Assembly (NCBI GenBank): GCA_022495995.1
Contig: JAFEMH010002517.1
Span: 271,075-335,074 of the forward strand
Origin: Adenophora triphylla var. japonica
Lineage: Eukaryota > Streptophyta > Magnoliopsida > Asterales > Campanulaceae
DNA length: 64,000 nucleotides
Direction of reading: 5' to 3'
Program-made: the position numbers and the translations under genes
In this document: positions 1 to 10,809 of the stretch, piece by piece
Layout: each line of letters starts with the position of its first letter
Position numbering within the stretch: the first letter of the stretch is position 1
Notes under the pieces: model-generated
What the model was told of the DNA's origin: nothing
Database searches by the model: none
What the model saw: the letters and a program-made list of their open reading frames with translations, nothing else

Positions 1-17
1 CGGCGAGCGTTCATTCA

Positions 18-1590
18 GTGGCGACTTCGCTGGGGACTTGAAACCTGTTTTCAAAAGTGGGTCAAACTTTCGTGCTTGTTCAACATTCACTTCATTCATA
101 TATGTGTGCATTGTTGGTGACTTTATATGTGCATAAATGCATGTTAATGCTTTGCTTTATCCCTTCCCCCTTCCTGGCTTCCTGCTTTGTTGCATTAGGT
201 GCTTGGGGCTGAGATCTTGTGTTGTGCTTGGAGGCTGGGGCTGGTCCTGGTTTGTCGTTCAGATTATGGATGTGTGACTCCTTATGTCACGCGACACAAT
301 TGACCTAGTCCTGTGTCACGCGACATAAGTGGTCAATTGGCAGGATTTGTTTTCTCTGGTGCAGGTTGTGATTGTGGGGCAGTCCCCCATGATCAATTTA
401 TTGATCCTTGATTATTGTGCTCTGTGGGGTGTGTGTGTTATTTTCCATTTCATCCCCTTTTCGAAAAAAAAAGAAAAGAAAAGAAAAGAGAAGAGAAAGT
501 TTTTTTAGAAATTACCTTCACACTACTCGCACACTACCTGCACATAGAGTTAGAACCCTTGGAGTGTACGGACGGCATCGCGGACGGTGACATGTTTCGC
601 CTACGCTTGAGCGCCTAAAGTCCTCCCGACCTATAGATTGTTAGGAGCCACACTTGTCCGTGACACACTTTTTACCGTGACCGGTTGGTTTTTGGCAAAA
701 ATACTTTTCAAAACATTTTCAAACTCGATTTTCAAAATTTTCTCACAAAGTTCGAGTCGTACTTCATTTCCAAAGTCTTGGCATACTCTCCATCTTCATG
801 TCGAAATTACGACATAACTTAACGTGAGTACATGTCAAAATTTTGACATGTCTCGACGTAGGTACATGTCGATTTCTCGACTTGGCTTCGCAAGAAGTCA
901 TGACGCGTTTTCGACATGTGCTAACGCGAGACCATGTCGGATTTTTGACACGTACTAACGAGAGGTCATGCCGAAATTTCACCATGAAGCGACGAGAGGT
1001 CATGCCGGATTTTCGACTCAAAGTGAGGAGAGGTCATGCCGAATTTTTTTCAGGATTTTACCTGCAAATTGCGGTCTCGTACATTCAAACGTACTTCCGA
1101 CCCTCTCTCCTCCCGAGTCAAGACGTTGTTGACTTGAACTTGGTTTTGAAAATCTTGAGTTTGACTTGTATGCCCTTAGGTCCGTTCTGCTTTTTGATTG
1201 GTGGGTTCCACGTGCCCTATAGGACCTCTGCCAGGATTGTCCGTTCCGGGTGTGCAATACAGGGGGTCTATAGACGTAGTGATGGAACCCACTAGTCCAG
1301 GGATAGTGTAGAATGCGAAAAAGAAGGTGTCCCCCTTTTCCAACCATTCTTAGGACTAATACAAATTGTTTTTATTCAAACCATTAATAAGATGTTGCAT
1401 GAGTCCATCTCCTTCCGTACTCCTCCCTCTCCCATACCATCTCAAAGTTCTCTATCCTCTGCCTTATACTCGCTCTCTCCTCTCCAGTTAGGGCAAGTTG
1501 GGTGTGCGCTTCGGCTCCCAGTATTCGTTTAGTTCGCGTCTTGAGGCAATTGCAGTGCCAGCAGAGATTGCATCCGATTCATTTTCAGAG
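18..1590 (+). other. E1 primer binding site and leader
   Basis: The PBS is at 19-36 (tggcgacttcgctgggga), one mismatch from the E2 copy. I believe this PBS class in the Tat/Ogre group pairs with tRNA-Arg, but this was not checked here. The leader has a palindrome pair TGTCACGCGACA at 285-296 and 314-325 (centres 29 bp apart), an A/G-rich tract at 465-500, and a block shared with the E2 leader near 540-690. From about 797 to 1050 it has imperfect repeats built on catgtcg...cgaca and acgagaggtcatgccg. No convincing ORF lies here. Confidence 0.7.
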
Positions 1591-2679
1591 ATGCCCAGTG
1601 CGGAAAAGAGTATGACTACTCAATTTGAGGGTTCATCTGCTTTGGTTCAGCAAGGCATGCATGATCAGTCGATGGAAGAGATGAGGGCTAATTTGGAAGC
1701 TGCTCTAGTTAGAGGGCGTGAGGCCCAGTTACTCATTCAAGCCGCTGAAGCTAGAAAAGAGGCAGCACATTCTACGTTGGTGGAAACAATGAGAAGCCAT
1801 GGTATTCCCACGATCCAACGTACTATTGGGACTTATGAGGATATTACCGATGCCATTGAGTTTGATGTCGAGACCAGGAATGTCTCCCTTCCTCCCCTTG
1901 CTCCAACATTTCATCCAACTCAAGTTTCGAGTCATGGTGTGCAGTCAAGCCCACAGGCAAGTTTTGGTTTAGTGGGAGGACCACGGCTGACCTTCCATGA
2001 TTTGGCCTTCCCACCAGTTCCCGGCGCTTCTGCGCCTCTAAGCCAATTTGGGTCCCAATTTTCGAATAGTCAGGGTTTGTTGTTTCCGGGTTCTCAGTAT
2101 CAACAGGATCAGTTTCATGGTCCTCACTTCCAAGGTAACGCCCATTATCAGAATCAGCACCCTTACTCCGGAAATCAGTTCAGCCAGGATGGTTTTCTGC
2201 AGTTTCCGGCTAGCCAGCCTCAATCTCAGCCTTTGATGGATTCAGCTTTTGGTTTTGGCTCATCATCTATGCAACATCCGAGGTCAACTCCTTACATGCC
2301 TGCTAGTGCTCCGCTTTGGAATCAGATGTCCTCCATTCCCATCATGACTCCCATTCGGCAAAAGGTGCCAACACCCGAGTTACCTCCAAAGATGATTCAG
2401 AAGAAGAGAGAAAAGCAGCACTTTGATGATGTGGGGATGCCTATAGAAGAATTCTTTGAAATCTTATCAAGCGGAGGACTTGTCCAGCCGTTGGTGAATT
2501 ATAACCCTGTTCGTTGCAGTCCCAAGTTGGACGCTAGCAAGTTTTGCCTCTATCACCAATATCCTGGCCATACCACCAATGACTGCAAAATTTTGAAGGT
2601 GGTCATTCAAGGGCTCATGGACGAAGGGAAGATTGAGAAGGGTCCTTACCCCAGTGTTGTCACCAATCCTTTTTCGTAA
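1591..2679 (+). CDS. E1 gag-like protein lacking the capsid domain
   Basis: Open frame of 362 codons from the first ATG; the frame stays open upstream to 1498 without an ATG. Residues about 25-75 are rich in Glu, Ala and Arg and could form a coiled coil. A Gln/Ser/Pro/Phe-rich low-complexity middle follows. Near the C-terminus is a zinc-knuckle-like C-x2-H-x4-H-x4-C (C319, H322, H327, C332), then a short tail ending VVTNPFS. The E3 gag has the same end (FCKYH...SC, then VVTNPLP), but there it follows a large capsid region that is missing here. It probably acts as an RNA-binding or packaging protein or is simply a remnant. It is intact in E1; E2 keeps only scraps. Confidence 0.7.
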   Translation: MPSAEKSMTTQFEGSSALVQQGMHDQSMEEMRANLEAALVRGREAQLLIQAAEARKEAAHSTLVETMRSHGIPTIQRTIGTYEDITDAIEFDVETRNVSLPPLAPTFHPTQVSSHGVQSSPQASFGLVGGPRLTFHDLAFPPVPGASAPLSQFGSQFSNSQGLLFPGSQYQQDQFHGPHFQGNAHYQNQHPYSGNQFSQDGFLQFPASQPQSQPLMDSAFGFGSSSMQHPRSTPYMPASAPLWNQMSSIPIMTPIRQKVPTPELPPKMIQKKREKQHFDDVGMPIEEFFEILSSGGLVQPLVNYNPVRCSPKLDASKFCLYHQYPGHTTNDCKILKVVIQGLMDEGKIEKGPYPSVVTNPFS

Positions 2680-5620
2680 TATCGGCAGAGTTCAAGAGGC
2701 CCTCCCATCTAAAGACAGAGAAGTCAGTCAGTCAGCGTCATAGGTTCTAGAGTGTCCTTTACGTTGTCATCGAGTCTGTCAAGTCCAAGATGGACCGGTC
2801 TTTTCTTTCAATGATAAAAATCTTTGTTTCTCTTCTTGCTAGACTCAAGACATCACTAGCACACCTACATTACGCTCAACTGAAATGGTCTTATTCCAAA
2901 TGATCACTTGTGCTGCTCACTGACTAATGCTTTGAAATGACTCATATTTAAATCAATTGGAGTGAGAAAATCAATTGATATCCTTCTCAAATTGGGGCTT
3001 ACCAAATTCCCATCTTGCATCTCATATGCTCACATCTCTTTCATCATCCTCATCATCTCGTTGCTCGATGAATTTGCATGGATCTTTTCTCATTTAAAGC
3101 TTAAGCAAGCAATGAAGACTTAATCTCGTTTAGGTCATCCGGTAGGGATTGCGATTGAAGCCTTTCACCCTAGGGAAGCCATTACCCCGCCCTCACCAAA
3201 TAATATCCTTTCATTTCAAGATCGGCATGTTTTGAAACCTTGTTTAGCCATCACCTTTGCTCCTTGCCGAGAGAAGTCCAAGTAATGCCAAGAAGTTAGC
3301 TTCGAGAGTCGGCGGTGCGTAAAATACTCAAGTTGTGAAGGAAGGGCAAAGATAATCCTCAACTCCTCAAAGAGGCCTTCCAAGTTATCAAAAGAAGGAT
3401 TTTAAATCCTCACAATTCAGCAAGAATCCTCAATGTCTCAAGAGGCTTTCCAAAAGAAAGACTGTCGATCCTCACAATTCAGCAAAAGTCTCCGAATCCT
3501 CAAGAAGCTCTCCAATGATCAAAAAGGAGCTCAAACTCTCGCAAGATTCGCAAAGTTCTCGATAGCTTGGACTTCCTCTCACCATTACCTTAAATCAATC
3601 CCAAGCCATCCTCTCGATTTTAGAGGATATTCCCATTTCCTTAACCAATCCCAAGCCATCCTCTCGATTTTAGAGGATATTCCCATTTCCTTAACCAATC
3701 CCAAGCCATCCTCTCGATTTTAGAGGATATTCCCATTACCATTACCCTTGCCTTTGGCCAAAGTCAAAATTTGACCTCTCACTCTTAGAGGCAATCAATC
3801 TTCCCCATCGTAGATTTCCCAAACACATCCCTGTAAGCCAACCTCTCATCTTTAGAGGTTCAGTCAGTAAAAGGCCCAGCCGACCTCTCATCTTAAGAGG
3901 TCATGACTTCCAAAATTACCCGATGGTCGATCGAAGCCCGAAAACCCAACTACAGTCCCTACCGGATAGTAATTTCATCCCAATATCTTCGAGAGCTAAA
4001 TCAAATTAATGCTTCATTGCTTGCTTAAATTGGAACCTAATCCATCTTGGCTCAAAGTCATCAATCTAAGATTGTGCAAATTCAATCCATTCACTTGGCA
4101 CTTCATGTGAGCATATCTCATTTCTCTTCCGCAAACACTTGTCGTGGATGTCCCACTGGGGCTTCACATCCGTGTCTTTCGTCGACACTCCAGGAGGACA
4201 TATTTTTTTAACCCTCCAAATCAACATTCATTCTCTTTTCAATCGGGATAAGCCCGAACTACGGCGACCTGAGCTCCTCCCATGGTGGGGAACGTAGGCA
4301 ACCATAATTGGTCCGGTCGAAATCACAAACATGTCTCAGAAAATCCGGTCTCATCAAGGACCGTCCCTATACACTTTCCATCCTTCCGAGCTTGATTCTC
4401 GATATCAGTTGGTTTTCTCTTTGTGATTAATCAAAATATTTGTTCATATCAGATTTAGTGGTTGAATAACCCGAACATCAATAAAGGGTTTTATGCAGCC
4501 TTGTGATCATCACGAATAAGACAAGTTTTCAAGTGTCTCGACATGTCTTCTCTTTCTACATTCTAGGAATATAGATCCAAACACTGTCTTTCTGTCAGCA
4601 GGGGCTTCCAAACACTTTTCCACACCTTGTTATGCTTATACTCTCCCAAAAGAGTCAAATCCAAAAGCAAGAGTGTCATACACAAATTCGGGATCCATTC
4701 CCACTCTCGAAAATCGTGCCCCTGCACGTAAACATTTCCGAGTCTTGTCCAGTGACTGATTGACTGCGGTTTGAAATGATGTGTTGGCTCCTCGACCACA
4801 AGATGACTCTGTCTGCAATGAAGATGCATTGAATCTCTTCAAGATGGGGCTTTGCTATGCTGTTCTCTCAGGACCAGATTCCTTCCGGGTTTGCCTTGCA
4901 TTATCAATTGGGGCTTCGCCTAGTCATCTCTTCACCAAGCCAGGATCATTCTCTGCACATTCTCTGCTGCTTGCCTCCTCGGACGCGCGATACACTTTGT
5001 TCTTATTAGCAACAATCAACCTGCTGCCACCAGTACTCCCGGGAGCATCCTCGACTTGCCTAGGCTGCACCATCCATACACCATCACTCATACATTTCCC
5101 CACCTCATGGGAGAGGGTCCAACCCATACACCATTATATACATTCATCCCATACACAATCCATCATAGCATAATTGCTCCATACATATCCGCTTGTCAAG
5201 CCTTGCAAAAACCCTCACTTCCCTTCCATCCCCAGCTGAGATGGACTTGTGCAACAAAAGATTAATAATGCATAAGCAAAAGTCGAATAAAATGCAAAGT
5301 GCCTAGTAGTGTTGTGTTTTCCCCCCACAGGGTACAATAATCAAGTGATCATAATCTGATCATGGGGACTGCGCCTCAAATCACAATCTGTACAATGAGT
5401 CCAAATCCTGCAGGTGGCATATTCTGCCTTTATCATCTTCATATGCCTTGTCATCTTCAGGCTCATCAGCATCGTTTGAAAGAGCCCTAGCTGCCTCAGC
5501 CTCCAAGCAATGATGCTCATCAGTCTCAGCGACACCAAAAGCCCATCCTCATGAGCAAGTCATCATCAAAAGCCCGTTCTCATAGGCGAATCATCAAAGC
5601 ATGTTCCACACATCAAACCA
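2680..5620 (+). other. E1 non-coding 3' region, proximal part
   Basis: No believable gene. The sequence is collinear with E2 15175-17990 (for example around 2790-2900 and 4250-4330), so it is an inherited part of the family. It contains short hairpins of the form CCTCT...AGAGG between 3600 and 3905, three 50-bp direct repeats at about 3600-3750, and a conserved CTACG...CGTAGG hairpin module at 4256-4316. Short ORFs here do not match their positions in E2 and look like chance. Confidence 0.6.
3597..3750 (+). repeat. Three tandem 50-bp units with internal hairpin
   Basis: Three near-identical units, each with cctctcgattttagagg followed by atattcccatttccttaacc. The CCTCT/AGAGG arms can pair in every unit. 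E2 has one related unit at about 16067-16090, so the array expanded in E1 or shrank in E2. Confidence 0.75.
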
Positions 5621-5870
5621 TCTCCAAGAGCCCATTCTCAAGGGCGCATCATCATCAAGAGCCCGTTCTCATGGGCAGATCTTCACAAAAAGCCCATTCT
5701 CATGGGCAGATCATTATCAAAAGCCCGTTCTCATGGGCAGATCATTATCAAGAGCCCGTCCTCATGGGCAAATCTTCATTCAGAATCCATTCTCATAGGC
5801 AGACCTTCAAATAGGCAGACCTTCAAAGAGCCCGTTCTCATGGGCAGATCTTCGTTCAAAAGCCCATTCC
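5621..5870 (+). repeat. Tandem array of about 30-bp units (agcccgttctcatgggca)
   Basis: About eight imperfect units built on agcccgttctcatgggcag followed by atcatcatcaa or a variant. E2 has three or four related units at about 18000-18105. It opens the repeat-rich segment before the polypurine tract. Overlapping ORFs in several frames are by-products of the period. Confidence 0.8.
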
Positions 5871-6098
5871 CACGGGCGCACCTTCATCAAGTCCTGTATG
5901 AACCGACACGTCTTCATCCGAGTCTCCATGAGTGGACGGAAGATCATCCACCAAAGACCGTCCCTTGCACGGCAATCCAACATCTCTTCATCATCAGTCA
6001 CAGTCTCAGTCCTTTCGGTAGCTACAGGTAAGCACAGCACAGGTATGAAAGCATATCTCAGTCAATTACTTTTCCGAAAGCATCGATATTTTTTTCGT

Positions 6099-6440
6099 GT
6101 GACTCCCCAAAGAAACAGTCAAATCCTCGGGTGACTCCCCAAAGAAACAGTCAAATCCTCGGGTGACTCATCAAAGAAACAGTCAAATCCTCGGGTGACT
6201 CCCCAAAGAAACAGTCAAATCCTCGGGTGACTCCCCAAAGAAACAGTCAAATCCTCGGGTGACTCCCCAAAGAAACAGTCAAATCCTCGGGTGACTCCCC
6301 AAAGAAACAGTCAAATCCTCGGGTGACTCCCAAATACAGTCAATCTTTCGGGTGACTCCCAAATACAGTCAAATCCTCGGGTGACTCCCCAAAGAAACAA
6401 TCAAACTTGGGGTGACTCCCCTAAGAACAGTCACTTTTGG
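6099..6440 (+). repeat. Tandem array of 32-bp units in the E1 3' region
   Basis: About 11 units of gtgactccccaaagaaacag + tcaaatcctcgg, nearly identical in the middle and decaying at the right end. E4 carries a related array in reverse at 43670-44040, which supports E1 and E4 being one family. Arrays at this site just before the polypurine tract are a known feature of Tat/Ogre elements and can seed satellite DNA. Confidence 0.9.
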
Positions 6441-6481
6441 GTACAAAGCCCGTGGCCTTTCGTTATCGCCACCTCTTTGTT

Positions 6482-6655
6482 GAACTACGATTTGGCTTGA
6501 TTCCCTCACGGGATACGTAGGAATCCTTTTCATAAAAGGTCCAGCCGCTCGACCATCTTGGTCATCCCTTTTTCCCGCCAGTCGTTGTCCGGCTCAGGAT
6601 TCTCATTTTTGTCAACGACCCCACTTCCCGTGGAAGCGACGTCACCGAGGGGCTC
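6482..6655 (+). promoter_or_regulatory. E1 conserved hairpin module and polypurine-tract region
   Basis: Contains gaactacg...ggatacgtagg (CTACG/CGTAG arms), an inner ttccc/ggga hairpin, and a second hairpin CCTTTT-cata-AAAGG before ccagcc. About 100 bp later comes gccgaggggctc-like purine-rich sequence directly at the LTR start. The same order is found before the LTR in E2, E4, E5 and E9 with paired base changes in the arms. A role in plus-strand priming or RNA structure is inferred. Confidence 0.65.
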
Positions 6656-6805
6656 TTTGAGTACCCTGACCCAAACTCGTGTTTTTGGGTCCGCTTTCCT
6701 TGAATTGCAAAGACTTTGCCTTAATATTGGGCTTGTCTCATTTATTCACATTCATTAGTTTTGGTCCTGCCTCCTTTCGGCCCACTCTGCCAGTAAAAGG
6801 ACCGG

Positions 6806-6850
6806 TGTCGTACGACATTGAGAATAATTATCAGTCAGCGTTAAAAAGGG
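6806..6850 (+). promoter_or_regulatory. E1 LTR core promoter with palindrome
   Basis: A perfect palindrome TGTCGTACGACA (6806-6817) lies just upstream of a weak TATA-like gttaaaaagg (about 6839-6848); pyrimidine-rich CT repeats typical of plant 5' leaders start about 40 bp later. In other families here the palindrome is paired at this position; I see only one copy in E1. Confidence 0.5.
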
Positions 6851-8134
6851 GGATTTTCTCATTTTTGTGGGGAGGCAATACCAATCTCTCTCTCTCACTC
6901 TCAGATTCTCTCACTAGCCGCTCTCTCTCTCTCAAGACGCAAAGGGCGTAGCTCTCTCTCTCTCAGCGTCTTCCCCACCAATCCTCTTACACCAAACCAA
7001 TTCGCCGGCAACCCACCTAGCTCTTCCTCTCCCTAAATTGCCTTCTTCTTCATCAGCTCTCACTAACCGCAAAAGACCTTTCTCTCACTACTCTCTCTCT
7101 CTAGCCGCAAAGACAGAGCTCTCTCCCTCAAACCATTCGCCGACCAAAAGAATCGTCCCTCACCGGCGACCCAAGGCCTCCCTCCTTCTCCGATCGCCAT
7201 CACCGATCTCCCAAGGCCTCCCTCTACCTCAATCATCTCTCCACCAAACAACAGAGGCCTCTCACCGCCCTCTCTCACTAAACGGTTTAGAAGGAGTCTC
7301 TCTCTCTCTAAACGCAATCCCTCTCTCAAAAACGCAAAGGGTTCTCACCATTGTTTCAGACCTTCAGATGGGTTCTCCTTCTCCGGCCAAGCCCACCACC
7401 GAGCTCCTTCGATTTCTTCTCCCCTGTTACAGACCGTAAACCCATTCACCGGGTCTCGAATCCATCATCTCCGGCCGTCCGTTCTCATAATCTCAGTCCG
7501 GTCCATTTTCGGGTCTTCACCAAAATCAGCGTTAGTTCTTCGATCCATCTGAGAGTTCGAATCTCGCGTTCTGAAGCTGATTGGAAGGCTTCCTATACCG
7601 ACGTGGTATAGGAAGTGTGGATCTACGAGGGTAACGAATCTCAACCTTTTGCTCTCTCTCTGTTTTCATTGTGCAGTGCCATTTCCATGTTCGTTATTGG
7701 CAATTCGTGAATCTGTGATTGAATCTCTTTTGCATCAGTTTATGCTTGTGGTATTCATGTATTGATCCACATGTTTTAGCTATACAATGGTTTGAATTGG
7801 ATTATCTGTGTTTTAAACACAAAGATGAGTGTGAATCATCTATATTAACACTCATCTGAGTGTTGGTTCCTTCCCCCGTGGTTTATGGATGTGCTGGTTA
7901 TGCATTCTTCTGGTTCAACTGCACACATCCTCTTTGTTTGGGTTAGGAGGTGATGGCCCCATGATTATGGCCCAAAATGTGTGATCATTCATATTTGGCC
8001 ATTAAAGCCATATGATCCTCCCATAATACTCATTTGTTACTATTTTTCTACTGCTTTTAGTTGGTATTGTAGTCTAGTTTCATGTTCTGAGCAGTGGGGA
8101 TCAGCCTGATGAAGCTTACTGAAACAGGACACCT

Positions 8135-8631
8135 ATGTCGTCCGACACAGGACATCCCTAAGGTCCTGTGTCATACGACATGGAGATCCCAGAAAGTCAT
8201 CTTGACTTCAGTGACTTCCCAGATTGATTCCCTTTGTAGTTCCAAGCTATGTTTAGTGTAATTTCATAGTTCATTTGTCACTGTTTGGGAAGTCTGAAAC
8301 CATTTGGGTGTGAACTGTTGTTGGAGGCGGCTTATGTCGTATGACGTAGACTGCCCTGGGCATCCTGTGTCATACGACATCCGTATCACAGAAAGTCAAT
8401 CTTGACTTCATCAACTCCAATCAACCTCAAATCGGTTCCAGACCCTAAACAGTGGTTCTCCATAGTTAAAGTAGTCTTATGTTAGCTTTAGATTAGCTTT
8501 GGTGGCATGTCCACCCCCTTTGTAAGAGACAGTCTGACCAGGGCATCCTATGTCATACGACATCCACGCTCCTGGGTAATCCTGTGTCGTATGACACCCA
8601 AGGTCCTGAGCAGTCCTGTGTCGTATGACAT
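8135..8631 (+). repeat. Seven CG-core palindromes in the E1 LTR
   Basis: Palindromes of the type ATGTCNNNNGACAT are centred at 8141, 8174, 8340, 8373, 8556, 8590 and 8624. Spacings within groups are 33, 33, 34 and 34 bp. The first pair also forms a larger inverted repeat (acagGAC...GTCctgt between the palindromes). The last three sit in tandem units of about 34 bp, so some of the regular spacing may come from duplication. Confidence 0.85.
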
Positions 8632-9018
8632 CCGTGGCCCTGGACAGACTGCCTTAACCCATTTCCTTGTAATTCATTTTCATTAATTGTAAGTGGGATG
8701 TGGCCTCCCATAGTAAAAGGTTCACAAGTTGTAATCTCTCATTTTGATCAATAAAGCAAAGCATTAAAATGCATTTTATTACATATATTGTCTCACACAA
8801 TTGCACACACTTTGGATGAATTTGAATGTTGAACATAGAAAGACTCGTCTACGGACGAGGCGTGTTGGGTGAGCTCTATATTCTCTTCCCAACACGTAAC
8901 CTGACCCCCAGACCCATTTTCTCATTTCAAAAGGTTTTTCAATGTTTTCCTTAAAAACGGCGTGGCGACTCCTAAAAAATAATTAATTTTATTTTATTTT
9001 TCGGCGAGCGTTCATTCA

Positions 9019-10218
9019 ATAGGGACATTGATGTCCGTCTCAAGTGATTATCGGAGATGTCGGGACTAAGTTCCGTCCGCTTCTAAAGGGACTACGACTA
9101 TGGCATTTTAGTGGCAGAAATGATGTAAAGATGGAGTCTTTACACCGATCCACAACACAGAATGCTCCAAGAACCAAAGGGACTAGGGGAAGGGGTATAA
9201 AGATTGGATCTTTATACTCGTCCTATGTCTTTCGTGCCTTAAAAGGCTACTAGACAATCCTCGGAGAGTGATCCAACCTTAAAGGGACATGGGGAGATGA
9301 CATTTAAAGTAAAGATTGTATTTTTAAGGTAAATAACGTAATGAACATTATTAAAGCTAAAGACATAATGTAAAAGGATGGCCGTTATGGCTTTCCTATG
9401 TCCTTTAAAACCTCATAAGGTGGACAATCCTTGGAAGCTAGGTCAAAGGAGAGGGATGACATAATGAGAGTAAATATAACATTTTTATGTAATAAAATGA
9501 AGGGATTTCACATCATCATGTGGTGAATCTTTCCTAGAACAAGCCACTTGTTGACTCTTGTTCATCCTTGGGAGAGGATTCCCCATGAATCATTTGTGTA
9601 GGGGAAAGGGGAATATGATGATTTACATGGTAAAGATAGGAACTTTATAGCAAATAATCAATGTAAATGACAAATAAAGGCAAGATAAATGACAAACAAT
9701 AAATAAAGCAATATAATGAGAGTATTTCAAGGTGAAAGGAAGGAGAGATTACCAATGGTGGTTCTCTCTATCTCCCAAGGGGATTTTCCTATTTAGGAAT
9801 AGTTTAGGAAGGGTTTTATGGAGGAGGGAGGTATTTTTTAGGTGTTTTAATCTCTGGAAATTCGTGGTGTCAAATGGGCAGAGTAACAGTGCCTAAAAGT
9901 TCTTTCTGAAATGGGTAGTGAAGGCCTCTATTTATAGGCTGCAGTGTGCTTCCTAAAGAAGCCGTCCGACGTTAACCTGCAACAAATGAAGCCGCTCGGC
10001 ATTATCCTCTGTCGTGTCAGCATGTTTCTAGATTCATGCAAGGTGGCAGCTAGAGGCTTCTTTCCAGCATGGTTTTGCTTGGAATTTTAATTCCTAGCAG
10101 GTCCTTCCTCCCTTGGAAAGTTTGGAAAAGTTCCCAAATCGCCCCTGTACTTTATGAAAGTTCGGGAAATTGCCAGGAAACTAAACCGGAAGGCATGAGC
10201 CAGATTTGGGTACTTAGA
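9019..10218 (-). repeat. E5 3' LTR, truncated at its 3' end by E1
   Basis: On the minus strand it starts at 10218 where E9 has TGTAAGTACCC; here the first bases are mutated (TCTAAGTACCC). It aligns with the E9 LTR (59262-60865), sharing cggaaggcatgagccagatttgggtac at the start and cgataatcggagat-like sequence near 9050. About 500 bp of its 3' end would lie on the far side of E1. No ORF of note. Confidence 0.8.
9928..10002 (-). promoter_or_regulatory. E5 LTR promoter: TATA box and palindrome pair
   Basis: On the minus strand the TATA box is cctataaatag (9928-9937). Upstream of it are two palindromes with AAGCCG/CGGCTT-type arms: gccgtccgac (core centre 9965.5) and gccgctcggc (centre 9995.5), 30 bp apart. 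E9 has the same layout at 60551-60627. The same arm sequence is found at the antisense genes of E5 and E9. Confidence 0.7.
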
Positions 10219-10760
10219 GAAGCCCCTCGGCAACGGTACTTGCAAGGCAAGTGGGGTTGTCGATAAAAGAATCCAATCTGACGAACTGCCGAGATGGATT
10301 GGGTGACCAAGGAGGTCGAGTGGCTGAACCTTTGGAAAGGTTACATACGTATCCCGGAGGAATCAAGCCATGATCGTAGTTCGGAATCCACTGGGGAAAG
10401 GGTGTCATATGTGATGGATTGGCTGAACCTAAAGTAGGCTACCTACCTATCCTAGAGGAATCAAGCCATGATCGTAGTTTGAAATCCACTGGGGAATGGC
10501 GAAGAGAAACTGATCCCTTTCTATGAGGATGGAAAGGAAGTGACCTAAGAGGTCGAATGGCTGATCCTGCTGGGGATATGCCAAATGAAGGGAGTGACCA
10601 ATGTGGTCGGATAGCCGGACCTTTTGAAAGGCTCATGCACCATTGAGGAATGGTGAAGGAAGGGGTGACCAATGTGGTCGGATGGCTGGACCTTTTGAAA
10701 GGCTACCTACGTATTCTGAAGAAATCAAGCCGTGATCGTAGTTCAAGGGCTCACTAGATA
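10219..10760 (-). promoter_or_regulatory. E5 polypurine region and three copies of the CTACG hairpin module
   Basis: Next to the LTR start is agcccctcggcaac (minus: gttgccgaggggct), as before every Tat-like LTR here. The hairpin module (minus: cctt..aagg, then gaactacg..gattcc..ggata.gtagg) occurs at 10328-10383, 10423-10481 and 10688-10744, against one copy in E1, E2 and E4 and two in E9. Spacer sequence with ggtgaccaa.gtggtcg units fills the gaps. Confidence 0.65.
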
Positions 10761-10809
10761 GTTAGGAACAGGTCTAGGATCCTTGGAATTTTGATGATGA
10801 ATGGAGGAG

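Larger units (their letters stand above)
1..9018 (+). mobile_element. E1: non-autonomous Tat-like Ty3/gypsy LTR retrotransposon (left LTR mostly outside window)
   Basis: The first 17 bases match the last bases of the 3' LTR (cggcgagcgttcattca at both 1-17 and 9002-9018), so the window opens at the 3' end of the 5' LTR. A primer site, a leader, a gag-like ORF, about 4 kb of non-coding sequence with tandem repeats, a polypurine region and a complete 3' LTR follow. There is no protease, RT, RNase H or integrase, so the element would depend on a partner. The flank after the LTR (atagg, 9019-9023) is inside the E5 LTR, so E1 inserted there; the matching left flank is not visible. LTR similarity groups E1 with E4. 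Confidence 0.85.
6656..9018 (+). repeat. E1 3' LTR
   Basis: About 2363 bp. The left border is set by alignment with E2 and E4, whose LTRs follow ggggctc with TGTAAGTACG or TGTGAGTACC; here it reads TTTGAGTACC, so the terminal TG has mutated. The right border ...gcgttcattca matches the window start. It contains a CT-rich leader-like part (6885-7110), the shared tract gtggtata...ctacgagggtaacgaatctc near 7603-7640, a palindrome cluster at 8135-8631, a hairpin cgtgttggg/cccaacacg at 8867-8902, and gtggcgactcc at 8962-8972. Confidence 0.85.

Noticed and set aside
4563..5265. Several 67-130 codon ORFs on both strands of E1
   Set aside because: The collinear part of E2 (16970-17660) has different, shifted ORFs, so none is conserved.
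7038..7439. 133-codon Ser/Pro/Leu-rich ORF in the E1 LTR
   Set aside because: Lies in CT repeats of the LTR leader with competing ORFs on the other strand; not conserved in E4.
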